The position numbers and the translations under genes were made by a program. This document shows positions 53,441 through 62,515 of a stretch of 64,000 nt of DNA, piece by piece; the first letter of the stretch is position 1, and each line of letters opens with the position of its first letter. The stretch comes from Roseomonas sp. OT10 (GTDB lineage: Bacteria > Pseudomonadota > Alphaproteobacteria > Acetobacterales > Acetobacteraceae). The notes below the pieces were generated by a model. It was not told the DNA's origin, made no database searches, and worked only from the letters and a program-made list of their open reading frames with translations. The stretch is from the NCBI RefSeq assembly GCF_020991085.1, contig NZ_CP087721.1:1-64000 (forward strand). Reading direction: 5' to 3'.

Positions 53441-55276
53441 CTATTCCGCTGCCTGTTTCTGGAAGCGGCTGGCCTCGATAACTACCCGCAGCTCGGGTCG
53501 ACGGAAGTAGATCGCCCGCCCGCAGCGCAGCGGCTTGGAACCGCGGGCAAAGACGAATGCCTCGTCGCCGCGCACGTCCTGCATCAGTTCATCCGGCCGA
53601 ATTAAGGCACGGGCTATCTCGTGCCGGTTCATGCTGGTGCCCTTGGAGTGCGAGCCGGCCTCCAGGGGCTTGCCCTGGCTGCCGTCGTTGCGGCCTTCGC
53701 TCTCGGCCATGACCGAGTGCCCACCGGCTGCGTCGGAAACCGACTTCGCTGTGTCGGTGTTCTGCACGGCGGCATACATGCGCCAGCTCACGCTATCGAA
53801 CCAGGCGTTGCGACCCTGGCGGCCCCACTGCTCCACGAGCTGGTCCTCGGCTTGGTAAAGCAGTTGCAGGGTGATGCCGTACTTGCGGCCGGCGTCGCGG
53901 GCGACCTCCAGAATTTTCATCGGCCCCAGGCGGCGGACCTCATCGAGCATAAACAGCACGCGGCCCTGCACAGCGCCGTCCGCCTCGTAGAGCGCGTTCA
54001 GCAGCGCTCCAACGAGCACGCGGCCGACCGCGGGGGTGTCGCGCAGCACCTTGAGCGGGATTTGCAGGAACACTGTCAGCTTGCCCTCCGTCAGCTCGGC
54101 GGTCCCGCAGGAGGGTTCCGCGCCCTCGGCGCCGCCCGAGACAAGATCGGCGTAGGCCGCGACGGATAGCCAAGCGGTGTCGCCCGTGGCGTTGCCGTAG
54201 ATGCCCGAGAACGTCTCGGAAACGATCTTCTTGATGGTGCCGGCAATGTCGCGCGCCATGGGGCTGTTCGACCCGGTGTGGATGCCTTCCAGCACGTCGC
54301 GCATCTGGTCCTCGGGGGTGACGATGCCGGCGCGCAGGGTCCGGAGGGTCTTGGCCGCCGCGGGCATGGTGTCGTCCCACAGCATATGGGCGAGGAGGCA
54401 GGCGACGAGCTGCTTGCCCCAGTTACGGAAGAACTTGTCGGCGTCGGAGCTGCCACCCTCGGCCTCCCCGAAGATCCAGCCCACCACGGCGTGAACGTTG
54501 GTTTCCGCGAGGGGGTGGGTCACGTCGATCCAGTCGAGGACGTTGATCCCACCCGGCATGCCGGGTTCCAGGGAGACGACCTTGTGCCCCATGCCCTCGC
54601 GGGCCGCGGCGAGCATTGGCCCCAGCTCGCGCGAGGGATCGAGCACGACGGCGGCGCCGGTCCAGTGGACGAGGGTGGAGGCGGCCGAGACGGTCTTGAA
54701 GCCGCCGGAGCCGGCGAACACCAGGCTATGCGTCGGGCCGATCTTGCAAGGGTCCACCAGCAGCGCGGCCTTACCGCCCTGGCCCCAGGTCTCGCGCTTC
54801 TCGGGGTCAAAGGCGAGCTTGGCCACCTTGTCCTGATCCACCCGGTAAGCCTCGCCCACGACCACCCCGCCGAAGTCGGGATGCGGGCCAGGGAAGCGGT
54901 CGCGGGCCTCCTTCATGCTCATCCACTCGGCGTGCCCGTGGTTGTCGGTGCTGCCCCGGACGACCTTGCCGGGGCGGGTGACGCGCCCGCCGCGTAGCTG
55001 CACAAGGCGGTAGATCACCAAGCCGAGGAACACGGTGGGCGCCCCGGCGCCGAACATCAGCCATCGGCCGACAATGGGGTGGGGCGGCGCGAACAGGGCG
55101 TAGCTCCACCACTGGCCGATCCAGGCGGTCCCCTGGAACGGGAAGTAGCGGACCAGGCCGGTGCCCCACAGGAACACGGCCGAGGCCGCGGCGGTCCAGA
55201 GCAGGGCGAGGATGGCCAGCAGCAGGCCCCAGGCCACCAAGCGGCCGGGGGAGGGGAGGCGGCGACGTTCGCTCAT
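53441..55276 (-). CDS. virD4: Type IV coupling protein VirD4/TraG
   Basis: The 611-residue protein has two N-terminal membrane segments (LVAWGLLLAILALLWTAAASAVFLW, WLMFGAGAPTVFLGLVIYRLV), a Walker A VFAGSGGFKTVS (about 190), Walker B VLFMLDEVRRLGPM (about 460) and other TraG motifs (GGHSVMAESEG). It couples the relaxase complex to the secretion channel. The A motif lacks the usual GSGKT form but Gly and Lys are present. A gap of 110 bases separates it from virB11. Confidence 0.93.
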   Translation of the reverse strand: MSERRRLPSPGRLVAWGLLLAILALLWTAAASAVFLWGTGLVRYFPFQGTAWIGQWWSYALFAPPHPIVGRWLMFGAGAPTVFLGLVIYRLVQLRGGRVTRPGKVVRGSTDNHGHAEWMSMKEARDRFPGPHPDFGGVVVGEAYRVDQDKVAKLAFDPEKRETWGQGGKAALLVDPCKIGPTHSLVFAGSGGFKTVSAASTLVHWTGAAVVLDPSRELGPMLAAAREGMGHKVVSLEPGMPGGINVLDWIDVTHPLAETNVHAVVGWIFGEAEGGSSDADKFFRNWGKQLVACLLAHMLWDDTMPAAAKTLRTLRAGIVTPEDQMRDVLEGIHTGSNSPMARDIAGTIKKIVSETFSGIYGNATGDTAWLSVAAYADLVSGGAEGAEPSCGTAELTEGKLTVFLQIPLKVLRDTPAVGRVLVGALLNALYEADGAVQGRVLFMLDEVRRLGPMKILEVARDAGRKYGITLQLLYQAEDQLVEQWGRQGRNAWFDSVSWRMYAAVQNTDTAKSVSDAAGGHSVMAESEGRNDGSQGKPLEAGSHSKGTSMNRHEIARALIRPDELMQDVRGDEAFVFARGSKPLRCGRAIYFRRPELRVVIEASRFQKQAAE

Positions 55277-55386
55277 CGCCCCGGCCTCCGGCGTCCTGAT
55301 GCTGGACGGCTAGACGAAAGACGTACAGCGTCCATCGTATATCTCTCTTCCAGCCCGATGCAGGGCCTCCCTAAGACGGTCCAGCG

Positions 55387-56427
55387 TTAGGTGGCGCGCA
55401 GCAGATCGGCGGCGACCTCGCCGCGGCGGGCGGCGTCGTCAGCGAACCAGACCTCGCGGATGGAGTAGGTGCCGGCGTCGTTGTGCAGGGGCACGATGGC
55501 ATCCACTGCGGTCCCGATCATGGCGGCCAGGGTGTCGTCACCGTAGGCGGCGCCCTGCGGGGTGCCCTTCACCAAATTGAACAGCCGGCGCATGGCCTGC
55601 GGCGCGTCGGCGCCGTGAATGGTGGTGAGGCTGCCGGGATGCCCGGTCATGACCTCGTTAAGATAGACCCAGGCCGCGTCGTCGCGCAGCTCCTGCAGCA
55701 GTACCCGGTCGGGACGCATCCGCAGGGTGGCCTGCAGCAGGGCGTCAGCGGTGACGCCGCCCATGGTCAGCCCACCCTTGGAGTAGAGCAGGCGGACGGA
55801 GTTGCCGTGAGGCACCACCAGCTCCAGCGCATCCTCAATGGTCAGGATGCGCTCGGTGCGCGGGATCTCGGAGGTGAGCGTCTTGCTCAGGGTGGTCTTG
55901 CCGCCGCCCGTGGCGCCGCAGAACAGGACGTTTCGCCGGGCGCGGACCAAACCGCGGAAGAACGCCACGGCGTCGCCCGAATCGAAAAGCTCCAAGAGGC
56001 CGGCGCTGTCGGCCTGACGTTGCTCGCGGCGGCGGTCCCAGCGGTTCCAGCGGGAGGTGTCGTAGCGTCCGGCCAGATCGGACAGGGCGGCCACGGAATC
56101 GCTCGGCCGGCGGAAGGTCAGCGACACGGTGGTAGGCGGCACAGCGGGGGGCAGCACGACCTGCAGGCGGTGGCCGCTGGGCAGGTCGGTGGAGCACAGC
56201 GGGTGCTCGGCGCCGACGTTCTGGTTCCGCAGGGCGCCTGCCAGGATCGCCACGCCTTCCAGCATGTCAAAGTCCAGCTCGGGGGCGGCGTGCCGCTCGA
56301 AGCGCCCGCCCTGGCGCAGCCAGAACTCGCCGGGGCGGTTCACGCACAGTTCCTCCGTCCTGGGATCAGCCAGGGCGCCGGCCACAGGGGCGAGGGCGAA
56401 GTCCAGTTGCGCCGCGGCGTGCATCAT
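55387..56427 (-). CDS. virB11: VirB11 traffic ATPase
   Basis: The 346-residue hexameric ATPase has the N-terminal domain (LCVNRPGEFWLRQGGRFERH), Walker A FCGATGGGKTTLSK, Asp box TERILTIEDALELV, His box and Walker B (DRVLLQELRDDAAWVYLNEVMTGHPGSLTTIHG). It powers channel assembly or substrate entry. The ATG at 56427 overlaps the stop of a 57-residue gene (56424-56597). Confidence 0.93.
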   Translation of the reverse strand: MMHAAAQLDFALAPVAGALADPRTEELCVNRPGEFWLRQGGRFERHAAPELDFDMLEGVAILAGALRNQNVGAEHPLCSTDLPSGHRLQVVLPPAVPPTTVSLTFRRPSDSVAALSDLAGRYDTSRWNRWDRRREQRQADSAGLLELFDSGDAVAFFRGLVRARRNVLFCGATGGGKTTLSKTLTSEIPRTERILTIEDALELVVPHGNSVRLLYSKGGLTMGGVTADALLQATLRMRPDRVLLQELRDDAAWVYLNEVMTGHPGSLTTIHGADAPQAMRRLFNLVKGTPQGAAYGDDTLAAMIGTAVDAIVPLHNDAGTYSIREVWFADDAARRGEVAADLLRAT

Positions 56428-56597
56428 CGGCCGGCCTCCCGCGCGAAGGCGAACCAGAGCTGCGCCGGATCGTGGATGGTGGGCGCATCCTCCGGGACCG
56501 CACTGGGCAGGCGTTTCGCCTGCCCTGCCGTATTCCCGCTCCCGACCGGCGCCGCGGCGGCCAAGCCGAGGGCGAGCTGCACCCCTGCGTCTCTCAC
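56424..56597 (-). CDS. Small gene of 57 residues between virB10 and virB11
   Basis: A GTG at 56597 overlaps the virB10 stop (GTGA), and the TGA at 56424-56426 overlaps the virB11 ATG. The product starts VRDAGVQLALGLAAAAPVGS and ends HDPAQLWFAFAREAGR: one weak hydrophobic stretch, a Pro-rich middle and an aromatic C-terminus. It is too short for usual gene calling but fits exactly between two essential genes of the operon. No family is known; a channel accessory role is inferred from position only. Confidence 0.6.
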   Translation of the reverse strand: MRDAGVQLALGLAAAAPVGSGNTAGQAKRLPSAVPEDAPTIHDPAQLWFAFAREAGR

Positions 56598-57739
56598 CGG
56601 CTGACGAGCCGGTATACGTCGGAGAAGTCAAGGTTCCTCGCGACGAACACGGTCATGGGCTCCCCCTGGTTCCGGCGCAGGGTGGAAGGGATGTTGATGT
56701 CAGCTTCCAACGCCTGGCTGGTGGCACGCTGTCCGCCCGACTGGAACTGGTTGAAGGTGACGCCGCTGCCGTTGTTCAGGGCGTTGCTGGCGACGGTGGC
56801 CGCGGCCTGCAGGCCCGTGTCGAGGAAGGCGAGCAGCATGGCGCCGCGGAACCGCTCGAAGAAGTGGCTGTCGATCTCGCCGTCCAGCCCGGCCTGCCCC
56901 ATTACGTCGGCGCCGGGGCTGTTCAGCTCCATCTGCACACCGCCGGGTGTCAGGGCCTGCGTCATCACCACGAAGAGGCGGCGGGAGCCGCGGGCCAGGC
57001 CGGAACGGACCTCGCCCACGATGCGTGTCCCACGCTCCATCAACACGACGGTCCCGGTGGATCCCCGCACGTCCACGGGGGTGATGCAGGAGAAGAAGCC
57101 GGCGACGGTGCTGTCGATCGGCATCTCGGGGATGCAGGCGATGCGCGTGCCCATCGGCACGGTCAGCTCGGGATTCCGCAGCACGGTCGCGCGCGCCGCG
57201 GCTATGCGGGAGGGCCGCAGGCGCGAGGACAGCGCGTCGTCGGGCTCGGCCGTGCCACTGGGGACTGTAGCAGGCGCCCTGGACCGAGCGGCCCGGGGCC
57301 CGGCCGGGCCGTCCGCCACGGGCTGCGCGGCCGGCGGGGCGGCGCGGTCCTCGTAGCTCATGATCGGGGTGGGGTTAGGGGCTTGGTGCCCGCCACCCCC
57401 GAAGGCCACGGCGCTGCGGGCGTTCGGCATCGGCATCCCCAGGGCGGCCGGGGTGGCCGGGAGCGGCATGGCCACGACCGCGGGGGGCGGCGTCAGGGGG
57501 ACGGCCGGCTCGGGCATCGGCCGGTAGGGCACGGAGCGACCGGCCTCGGTTATCGGCTGCTCGCGCTCGCGCTCCGGGGCCGGCTTGGACGAGGGCCACA
57601 TCGCGACCAAGCCGCAGGCTGCGAAGATGCCAACGCCGATCAGCACCTTCTCCCGACCTGTCAGCAGCCGCCGGCCGCCGGCGACAGGGGAGACGGGATC
57701 GTTGGAGGCGACGGCGCCCCCTTCCACGGCGTCGCTCAC
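56594..57739 (-). CDS. virB10: VirB10 type IV secretion channel protein
   Basis: The 381-residue protein has a cytoplasmic N-terminus, one membrane helix (KVLIGVGIFAACGLVAMW), a Pro-rich periplasmic linker and the TrbI/VirB10 core (TRIACIPEMPIDSTVAGFFSCITPVDVRG, MERGTRIVGEVRSGLARGSRRLFVV, GLDGEIDSHFFERFRGAMLLAFLDTGL). It spans both membranes and senses energy from VirB4/VirB11. GTG start overlaps virB9 stop. Confidence 0.93.
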   Translation of the reverse strand: MSDAVEGGAVASNDPVSPVAGGRRLLTGREKVLIGVGIFAACGLVAMWPSSKPAPEREREQPITEAGRSVPYRPMPEPAVPLTPPPAVVAMPLPATPAALGMPMPNARSAVAFGGGGHQAPNPTPIMSYEDRAAPPAAQPVADGPAGPRAARSRAPATVPSGTAEPDDALSSRLRPSRIAAARATVLRNPELTVPMGTRIACIPEMPIDSTVAGFFSCITPVDVRGSTGTVVLMERGTRIVGEVRSGLARGSRRLFVVMTQALTPGGVQMELNSPGADVMGQAGLDGEIDSHFFERFRGAMLLAFLDTGLQAAATVASNALNNGSGVTFNQFQSGGQRATSQALEADINIPSTLRRNQGEPMTVFVARNLDFSDVYRLVSR

Positions 57740-58773
57740 CGCCTGATCTCCCGCACCACGTCGGGGCTGGTGGTGCCGGTGCCGGGATTACGGCCGCTGG
57801 CATCGAACGCCCGGTTGAGGATGCACAGCACCAGGCCGCCATCGCGCAGCCGCAGGGCCGGGCCGGTCTGGTGGACGGTGATGAGTCCAGATGTGTTGGC
57901 TGAGTAGTTCACGGCCGCCTCGCGCCCGTCCGCGAGGACGGAGAAGATCGCGGGCATGCGGCGATTACCCGGGAAGCGCAGGAAGGTGGATTGCCCGTCG
58001 TCCCACACCTCGGCCGGCGCCAGCTCGCGGTCGCCTTGACCATCGTAGTTCCAGTTCATCACCCCGGGCGTCGTGGGGTTGGTGCTGGCGAGCACCAGGC
58101 GCTCGCGCGCCTGACGTTCCTCCCGCTCCTTGCGGCGGGCCGCAGCAGCGGCGGCGCTAGCCTGGCGCCGGACTTCGGCCGCGGCCGCCGCAGCGGCGCG
58201 CTCCTCGGCCGGGTAGGTGAAGCGCACGAGGTAGTAGGTATTCGGCGCCTCCGCGGTCAGCGGTCCCTCGCGGGTGGAGAGTTCGAAGGTATAGGCCCGC
58301 ATGACCTCGCGCCCGGTGGTCGGGTCGGTGCTGCGGCCAATGATGAAGAGCGGCTGCGGGTCGAGATCCCGCAGGGGCTTGATCATCACGAAGTTGCCGC
58401 GAACGGCGGTGAACAGGTTCCGGTCGGTGGAGGCGCCACGGCCAGCTCCGGCCCGCTCTGAGGGCGCGGGGCCTCCAGCCATGGCGAGCGGGCCGGTGCC
58501 GAGGCCGGCGGGCTCGGGCGGGTCCAGGAGCGTCTGATCCGACACCGGCAGGCCGGCCACCGTCTCGCCGGGGGCGAGCTGGATGGTGAGCGTCGCGCCG
58601 GGAACGGCGTAGAGCTTGACCACCTGCTGCGGGTCGTAGGCGATCACCCGCACGCGGGGGTCGCGCCCGGCCGGGGCTGGGGCCTCGTCCGCGGCGGCCG
58701 GGGCGCCCCAGGCCAGCGGCAGGGCGATGGTCGCGGCCAGGACCAGCCGCAGGGCGAAACGGGTGCGTTTCAT
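57736..58773 (-). CDS. virB9: VirB9 type IV secretion channel protein
   Basis: The 345-residue protein has a signal peptide (AWGAPAAADE), an N-terminal domain with RVRVIAYDPQQVVKLYAVPGATLTIQL and a C-terminal beta domain (TFLRFPGNRRMPAIFSVLADGREAAVNYSA). A long Ala/Arg/Glu helix lies between them (AAAAAAAEVRRQASAAAAAARRKEREERQARER). It forms the outer-membrane ring with VirB7 and VirB10. Confidence 0.93.
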   Translation of the reverse strand: MKRTRFALRLVLAATIALPLAWGAPAAADEAPAPAGRDPRVRVIAYDPQQVVKLYAVPGATLTIQLAPGETVAGLPVSDQTLLDPPEPAGLGTGPLAMAGGPAPSERAGAGRGASTDRNLFTAVRGNFVMIKPLRDLDPQPLFIIGRSTDPTTGREVMRAYTFELSTREGPLTAEAPNTYYLVRFTYPAEERAAAAAAAEVRRQASAAAAAARRKEREERQARERLVLASTNPTTPGVMNWNYDGQGDRELAPAEVWDDGQSTFLRFPGNRRMPAIFSVLADGREAAVNYSANTSGLITVHQTGPALRLRDGGLVLCILNRAFDASGRNPGTGTTSPDVVREIRR

Positions 58774-59570
58774 CGGGCGTCCCCCAGGGTCGGTACGCCC
58801 TCGCGCTCGGGCGGACGGTATTCGGTGACGAGCACGCCCAGCGGGTTGATCGTGGTCCCATCGGTGAGGGCGATGTTCTGGCCGGCGCGGTAGCGCAGCG
58901 TCGTGACCCAGGTGGAGACTACCGGCGGCCGACCATGGGCGCGCTCGGTGCGGCGAAAGCGGAGCTGGTAGATCTCGTCGGCCTGTGCCGTGTCATTCGG
59001 CAGCAGGGCGCCGCTCAGCTGCTCCACGGTGACGGTCGCGCGCGTGCCCCATACGGCCTGAGGACCGGGGGGAACGGTGAGGTTGAACCACTCCTGGAAG
59101 GCGCTCCGCACCTGGGGCGCCGACATGCGGCTCACTACGTCGTAGGCGTACTGCGCCTCGCCTGAGGACCAGCCTTCGCGGAGGCGGACATACTGGAACA
59201 GGGTGGCGCGCACCGCGCGCTCCTGCACCGCGGCCGGCAGGGCGTCGCCGTGGACCACGGTGGCCATGCTGCCGTCCGGCTGCGGCACGGCCACGACCGG
59301 CACCACGCGGACAAGCGGAAAGAGCTGGAGAGCGGCGAGGGCCTGCATCCCGACCACGCCTAGCAGGCCGACGATGGCCACCGTCTTGCCGGTGCTGATG
59401 CGCCTGGCGTGGTGGGCTTCGCGCGCCTGACGGGCCTGCGTCTCGGCGTAGAGGCGGTTCAATTCGCCCCGCGGGATCACCACGGCAGCGGCCATCTCGG
59501 CGTCCGAGGGACCGCCCGCTGGGGAGGCAGACGGCGGCACAGGCTGGCCGGGCGAGGAGATGGCGTTCAC
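58770..59570 (-). CDS. virB8: VirB8 type IV secretion channel protein
   Basis: The 266-residue protein has a cytoplasmic N-terminus, one membrane helix (TVAIVGLLGVVGMQALAALQLFPL) and the NTF2-like periplasmic domain (LFQYVRLREGWSSGEAQYAYDVVSRMSAPQVRSAFQEWFN). It bridges inner-membrane parts of the channel. It overlaps virB7 and virB9 by ATGA. Confidence 0.92.
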   Translation of the reverse strand: MNAISSPGQPVPPSASPAGGPSDAEMAAAVVIPRGELNRLYAETQARQAREAHHARRISTGKTVAIVGLLGVVGMQALAALQLFPLVRVVPVVAVPQPDGSMATVVHGDALPAAVQERAVRATLFQYVRLREGWSSGEAQYAYDVVSRMSAPQVRSAFQEWFNLTVPPGPQAVWGTRATVTVEQLSGALLPNDTAQADEIYQLRFRRTERAHGRPPVVSTWVTTLRYRAGQNIALTDGTTINPLGVLVTEYRPPEREGVPTLGDAR

Positions 59571-59737
59571 CGCACGACGCTCCCGGCCGGGGCGACCAAG
59601 GGCGCGGCGGCGAGGGTGGCCGGCGGTACCATGCGGGTCGGGTTGAGTTGGAATACCTCGCCGCGGCAGGCCGGGGCCGCATTGGTGCCGGCACAGGCGG
59701 CCAGCGCCAGCAGGGACAGCAGCAGGGCGGACTTCAT
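59567..59737 (-). CDS. virB7: VirB7-like lipoprotein
   Basis: The 56-residue product MKSALLLSLLALAACAGTNAAPACRGEVF has a lipobox LAAC at residues 11-14 and a second Cys that can cross-link to VirB9. The rest is short and Pro/Ala-rich. Position between virB6 and virB8 fits VirB7. The usual short length makes homology hard to prove from sequence alone. The ATG is 59737; ATGA overlap with virB8. Confidence 0.8.
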   Translation of the reverse strand: MKSALLLSLLALAACAGTNAAPACRGEVFQLNPTRMVPPATLAAAPLVAPAGSVVR

Positions 59738-59783
59738 CGGGGCTCCAAGGGAACGGAGGGAGAGGGGGGGCATGGCCACCGGA

Positions 59784-60402
59784 TCATTCCGCAGCATGGG
59801 TGTTGGAACTGCTGCGCATCCGGCGATAGCCGGCGGCGACACCCCGGCCGATGCCGCGGCCGAGCGCTTTGCCGCCCGCGCCCACGCCGGTCCCGGCGAG
59901 CGAGGCGGCTCCGTTGGTCATGCCGGCGGCGGACTGCGTTAGGGGGGCGAAGGAAGCCGCGAGACCGCCGCCGATGGAGTAGGCCACGACCGTCAGGCTG
60001 GCGATCAGGAACAGGCCACACCAGTACCAGGCACCGACTTGCAGGAAGGCGCCGATCTTCTCGTCCAGACTACCGCCAGGATTGGCCTGCGCGGCACGGA
60101 CGTAGGTATTGAAGCCGGTCATCAGCATTTGCAGCATGACGCTGACGCTCACCTGCACGAGCGTCAGCGAGACGAGCTTGCCCACCCAGCGGTCCACGTA
60201 CGGCCGCGTCGCATCGAACAGGTAGAGCCCGATCAGGAAGGGACCGAGTGCGATCACGAAGCCCATCAGCACACGGGCGACCACCCACATCAGAAAAATC
60301 ACAACCAGGGCAACGAAGGAAACGCCCATAAGGCCGCGGATGACGAGGCGCTCACCAAACTGCGTGTAGCCCGTTGCCTCTGCGAGCATGGTGGCCGCGA
60401 TG
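59784..60402 (-). pseudogene. virB6: virB6, 3' part, interrupted by an IS3-family element
   Basis: This part encodes the C-terminal half of VirB6: MLAEATGYTQFGERLVIRGLMGVSFVALVVIFLMWVVARVLMGFVIALGPFLIGLYLFDATRPYVDRWVGKL, with membrane segments, and ends with a basic tail. It is cut at 60403 by the element; its first half is at 61727-62094. Joining the two through one ATG gives a continuous 327-residue frame. VirB6 is an essential inner-membrane channel part, so transfer should be disabled. Confidence 0.9.
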
Positions 60403-60452
60403 TGAACCGCGCCGGGTTTGGCGGAGGCTCCAACCGTTGAGAGGATGGAGCG

Positions 60453-60785
60453 ATGACGGCGAAGAAGACGGCGGCGAGCTACTCGCCTGAGGTTCGGGAG
60501 CGGTCGGTGCGGCTGGTGCTGGACGGCGCCGGGGAGCATGGCTCGCAATGGGCGGCGATTGGCTCGATCGCGGCGAAGATCGGCTGCACGGCGGAGACGC
60601 TGCGTCGCTGGGTCCGGCAGGCCGAGCGTGACCGCGGCAAGCGTGCCGGGCCCACGAGCGAGGATCGGGATCGCATCAAGGCGCTGGAGCGGGAGAACCG
60701 CGAGCTGCGCCAGGCGAACGAGATCCTGCGCAAGGCATCAGCGTATTTTGCCCTGGCGGAGCTCGACCGCCGGTCGAAGCCATGA
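60453..60785 (+). CDS. IS3-family transposase OrfA
   Basis: The 110-residue protein has the IS3 helix-turn-helix ([50 protein letters not shown]) and the leucine-zipper helix ([35 protein letters not shown]). It binds the inverted repeats. Its stop overlaps the OrfB start (ATGA). No slippery A-run is obvious at the joint, so frameshift fusion is uncertain. Confidence 0.92.
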   Translation: MTAKKTAASYSPEVRERSVRLVLDGAGEHGSQWAAIGSIAAKIGCTAETLRRWVRQAERDRGKRAGPTSEDRDRIKALERENRELRQANEILRKASAYFALAELDRRSKP

Positions 60786-61687
60786 TCGCCTTCATCGACG
60801 ATCATCGGGGCGTGTACGGGGTCGAGTCGATCTGCCGGGTTCTGCCGATCGCCCCGTCCACCTACCACGCCCATGCCGCGCGCCGCGCCGATCCCACTCT
60901 GGGCTCGGCCAGGTCGCAGCGGGACAGCATGCTGCGGGCGGAGGTGCGGCGGGTCCACGCCGAGAACTTCGGCGTCTACGGCGTGCGGAAGGTCTGGCGC
61001 CAGCTCGGCCGCGAGGGGACGTCGGTCGCCCGCTGCACGGTGGCGCGGCTGATGCGCCAGATGGGCCTGCGCGGCGTGGTGCGTGGCAAGGAGACCAGGA
61101 CGACGGTGCCCGACAAGGGCGCGCCATGCCCGGCCGACCGGGTAAACCGGCAGTTCCTGGCGCCGCGGCCGAACCTGCTCTGGGTGTCGGACTTCACCTA
61201 CGTCGCGACCTGGCAGGGCTTCGTCTACGTCGCCTTCGTCATCGACACCTTCGCGCGGCGGATCGTCGGCTGGCGGGTGTCGCGCACCTCCCATGCTGGC
61301 TTCGTCCTGGATGCCCTGGAGCAGGCGCTGCATGACCGGCGGCCTGTCCAGGGCATGGGGCTGATCCATCACAGCGATCGCGGGGTCCAATACGTGTCTA
61401 TCCGCTACACCGAGCGCCTGGCGGAAGCGGGCATCGAGCCGTCGGTCGGCAGCGTCGGCGACAGCTACGACAACGCGCTGGCCGAGAGCGTCATCGGCCT
61501 GTTCAAGACCGAGGTCATTCGGCGCCGCGGCCCGTGGCGCAGCCTGGAGGGCGTCGAGTTCGCCACCCTCGAATGGGTGGACTGGTTCAACAACCGCCGC
61601 CTCCTCGAGCCGATCGGAAACATCCCGCCCGCCGAGGCGGAGGCGCGCTACTATGCCGCCCAGGAGGCCATAGCCCTGGCGGCCTGA
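60782..61687 (+). CDS. IS3-family transposase OrfB (DDE integrase)
   Basis: The 301-residue protein carries the integrase core: [33 protein letters not shown] (first Asp), [11 protein letters not shown] (second Asp) and [17 protein letters not shown] (Glu). The N-terminal HTH_21-like part ([23 protein letters not shown]) is complete. It is intact, so the element may still move. Confidence 0.93.
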   Translation: MIAFIDDHRGVYGVESICRVLPIAPSTYHAHAARRADPTLGSARSQRDSMLRAEVRRVHAENFGVYGVRKVWRQLGREGTSVARCTVARLMRQMGLRGVVRGKETRTTVPDKGAPCPADRVNRQFLAPRPNLLWVSDFTYVATWQGFVYVAFVIDTFARRIVGWRVSRTSHAGFVLDALEQALHDRRPVQGMGLIHHSDRGVQYVSIRYTERLAEAGIEPSVGSVGDSYDNALAESVIGLFKTEVIRRRGPWRSLEGVEFATLEWVDWFNNRRLLEPIGNIPPAEAEARYYAAQEAIALAA

Positions 61688-61726
61688 CTCACGCCAAACA
61701 GCCTCCGCCAAACCCGGCGCGGTTCA

Positions 61727-62094
61727 ATGCGCTGCGTGGCACTCCAAAGCGCATCGAACTGTGCGGCTGGGGCGTAGGTGGTGCCACCCGTGAGGGCAGC
61801 GCCGACCGTGGAGGGAATATCCTGCAAGAACAGGTCGCGGACGTAGGTGTTGAACGTGCCTGCCGAGGTCAGCAAGGCGGCTACAGCCATGATGCGGAGG
61901 ACGCGCCCTGCCAGTACGTTCTTGTCCATGCGGCCTGTCAGCACGAGCCAGCCGGAAATCAGGATGAACAGCGTCGCCGCGGCGCGCACCTGTGGCCGTG
62001 CCCATGAGAGGCCACTGGCGATAACGTCATTGACGCTAGACAGCAGGTTCGTGTCGAAGACGAGCGAAATCTTCTGGAAGAAGTCACCGGCCAC
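61727..62094 (-). pseudogene. virB6: virB6, 5' part, interrupted by an IS3-family element
   Basis: GTG 62094 starts the N-terminal half (MAGDFFQKISLVFDTNLLSSVNDVIASGLSWARPQVRAAATLFILISGWLVLTG) with a periplasmic loop and membrane segments. The frame enters the element at 61727. The start overlaps the end of the EexN-like gene by 11 bases. The 3' part is at 59784-60402. Confidence 0.9.
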
Positions 62095-62515
62095 CGGATC
62101 CCCCTTCCCGGTAGCGGTCGAGCTGGTAGCAATAGGGCGTCAGCATGTCCGATCCGGGGCCACGTTCGGTGCAGGCGCGCTTGAGTGACTGATAGCCAGC
62201 CGGGTTGCTGCGGGGGTTGAAGTCGGGTTCCGGCAGGCCGCTGTTGTCGACAGGCGGTGCCGGGCGGCTCTGCCCCGTGCGCGGCAGGGTGTTGGGAAGC
62301 GGCTGACCCATACGCGAAGCACCCGCTGCCTCCGCGTTTTGGCACTCCCAAGTCGCGGCTAGGCGAGCGTCGCGCTGGCAGCGCCGCAGCGTTTCGTCGA
62401 GGATCTGCGGGTGAGCCTGGAACCAGGGCACGTCGCGGTTCTCGCGCGACCGCTGCGCGAGGACGGGGGCGGTGCCCAGGGCTACTAGGGCGAGCACGAG
62501 CACCGCGCCGCGCAT
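62084..62515 (-). CDS. EexN-like secreted protein of the virB operon
   Basis: The 143-residue protein has a signal peptide (ALGTAPVLAQ) and a motif resembling EexN entry-exclusion proteins: WFQAHPQILDETLRRCQRDARLAATWECQNAEAAG, with two Cys around the 'C.NA' word. A second Cys pair lies near the end (ACTERGPGSDMLTPYCYQLDRY). It lacks a lipobox in its signal, unlike typical EexN lipoproteins. It lies between virB5 and virB6 as in other conjugative operons. Its start overlaps the virB5 stop (TGATG). Confidence 0.65.
   Translation of the reverse strand: MRGAVLVLALVALGTAPVLAQRSRENRDVPWFQAHPQILDETLRRCQRDARLAATWECQNAEAAGASRMGQPLPNTLPRTGQSRPAPPVDNSGLPEPDFNPRSNPAGYQSLKRACTERGPGSDMLTPYCYQLDRYREGGSGGR

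Larger units (their letters stand above)
60403..61726 (+). mobile_element. IS3-family insertion sequence in virB6
   Basis: The 1324-base element has 27-base terminal inverted repeats (60403-60429 and 61700-61726) that begin TGAACCGCGCC and match perfectly. It is flanked by an ATG duplication (60400-60402 and 61727-61729). It encodes OrfA and OrfB. The insertion lies in virB6. Confidence 0.92.
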
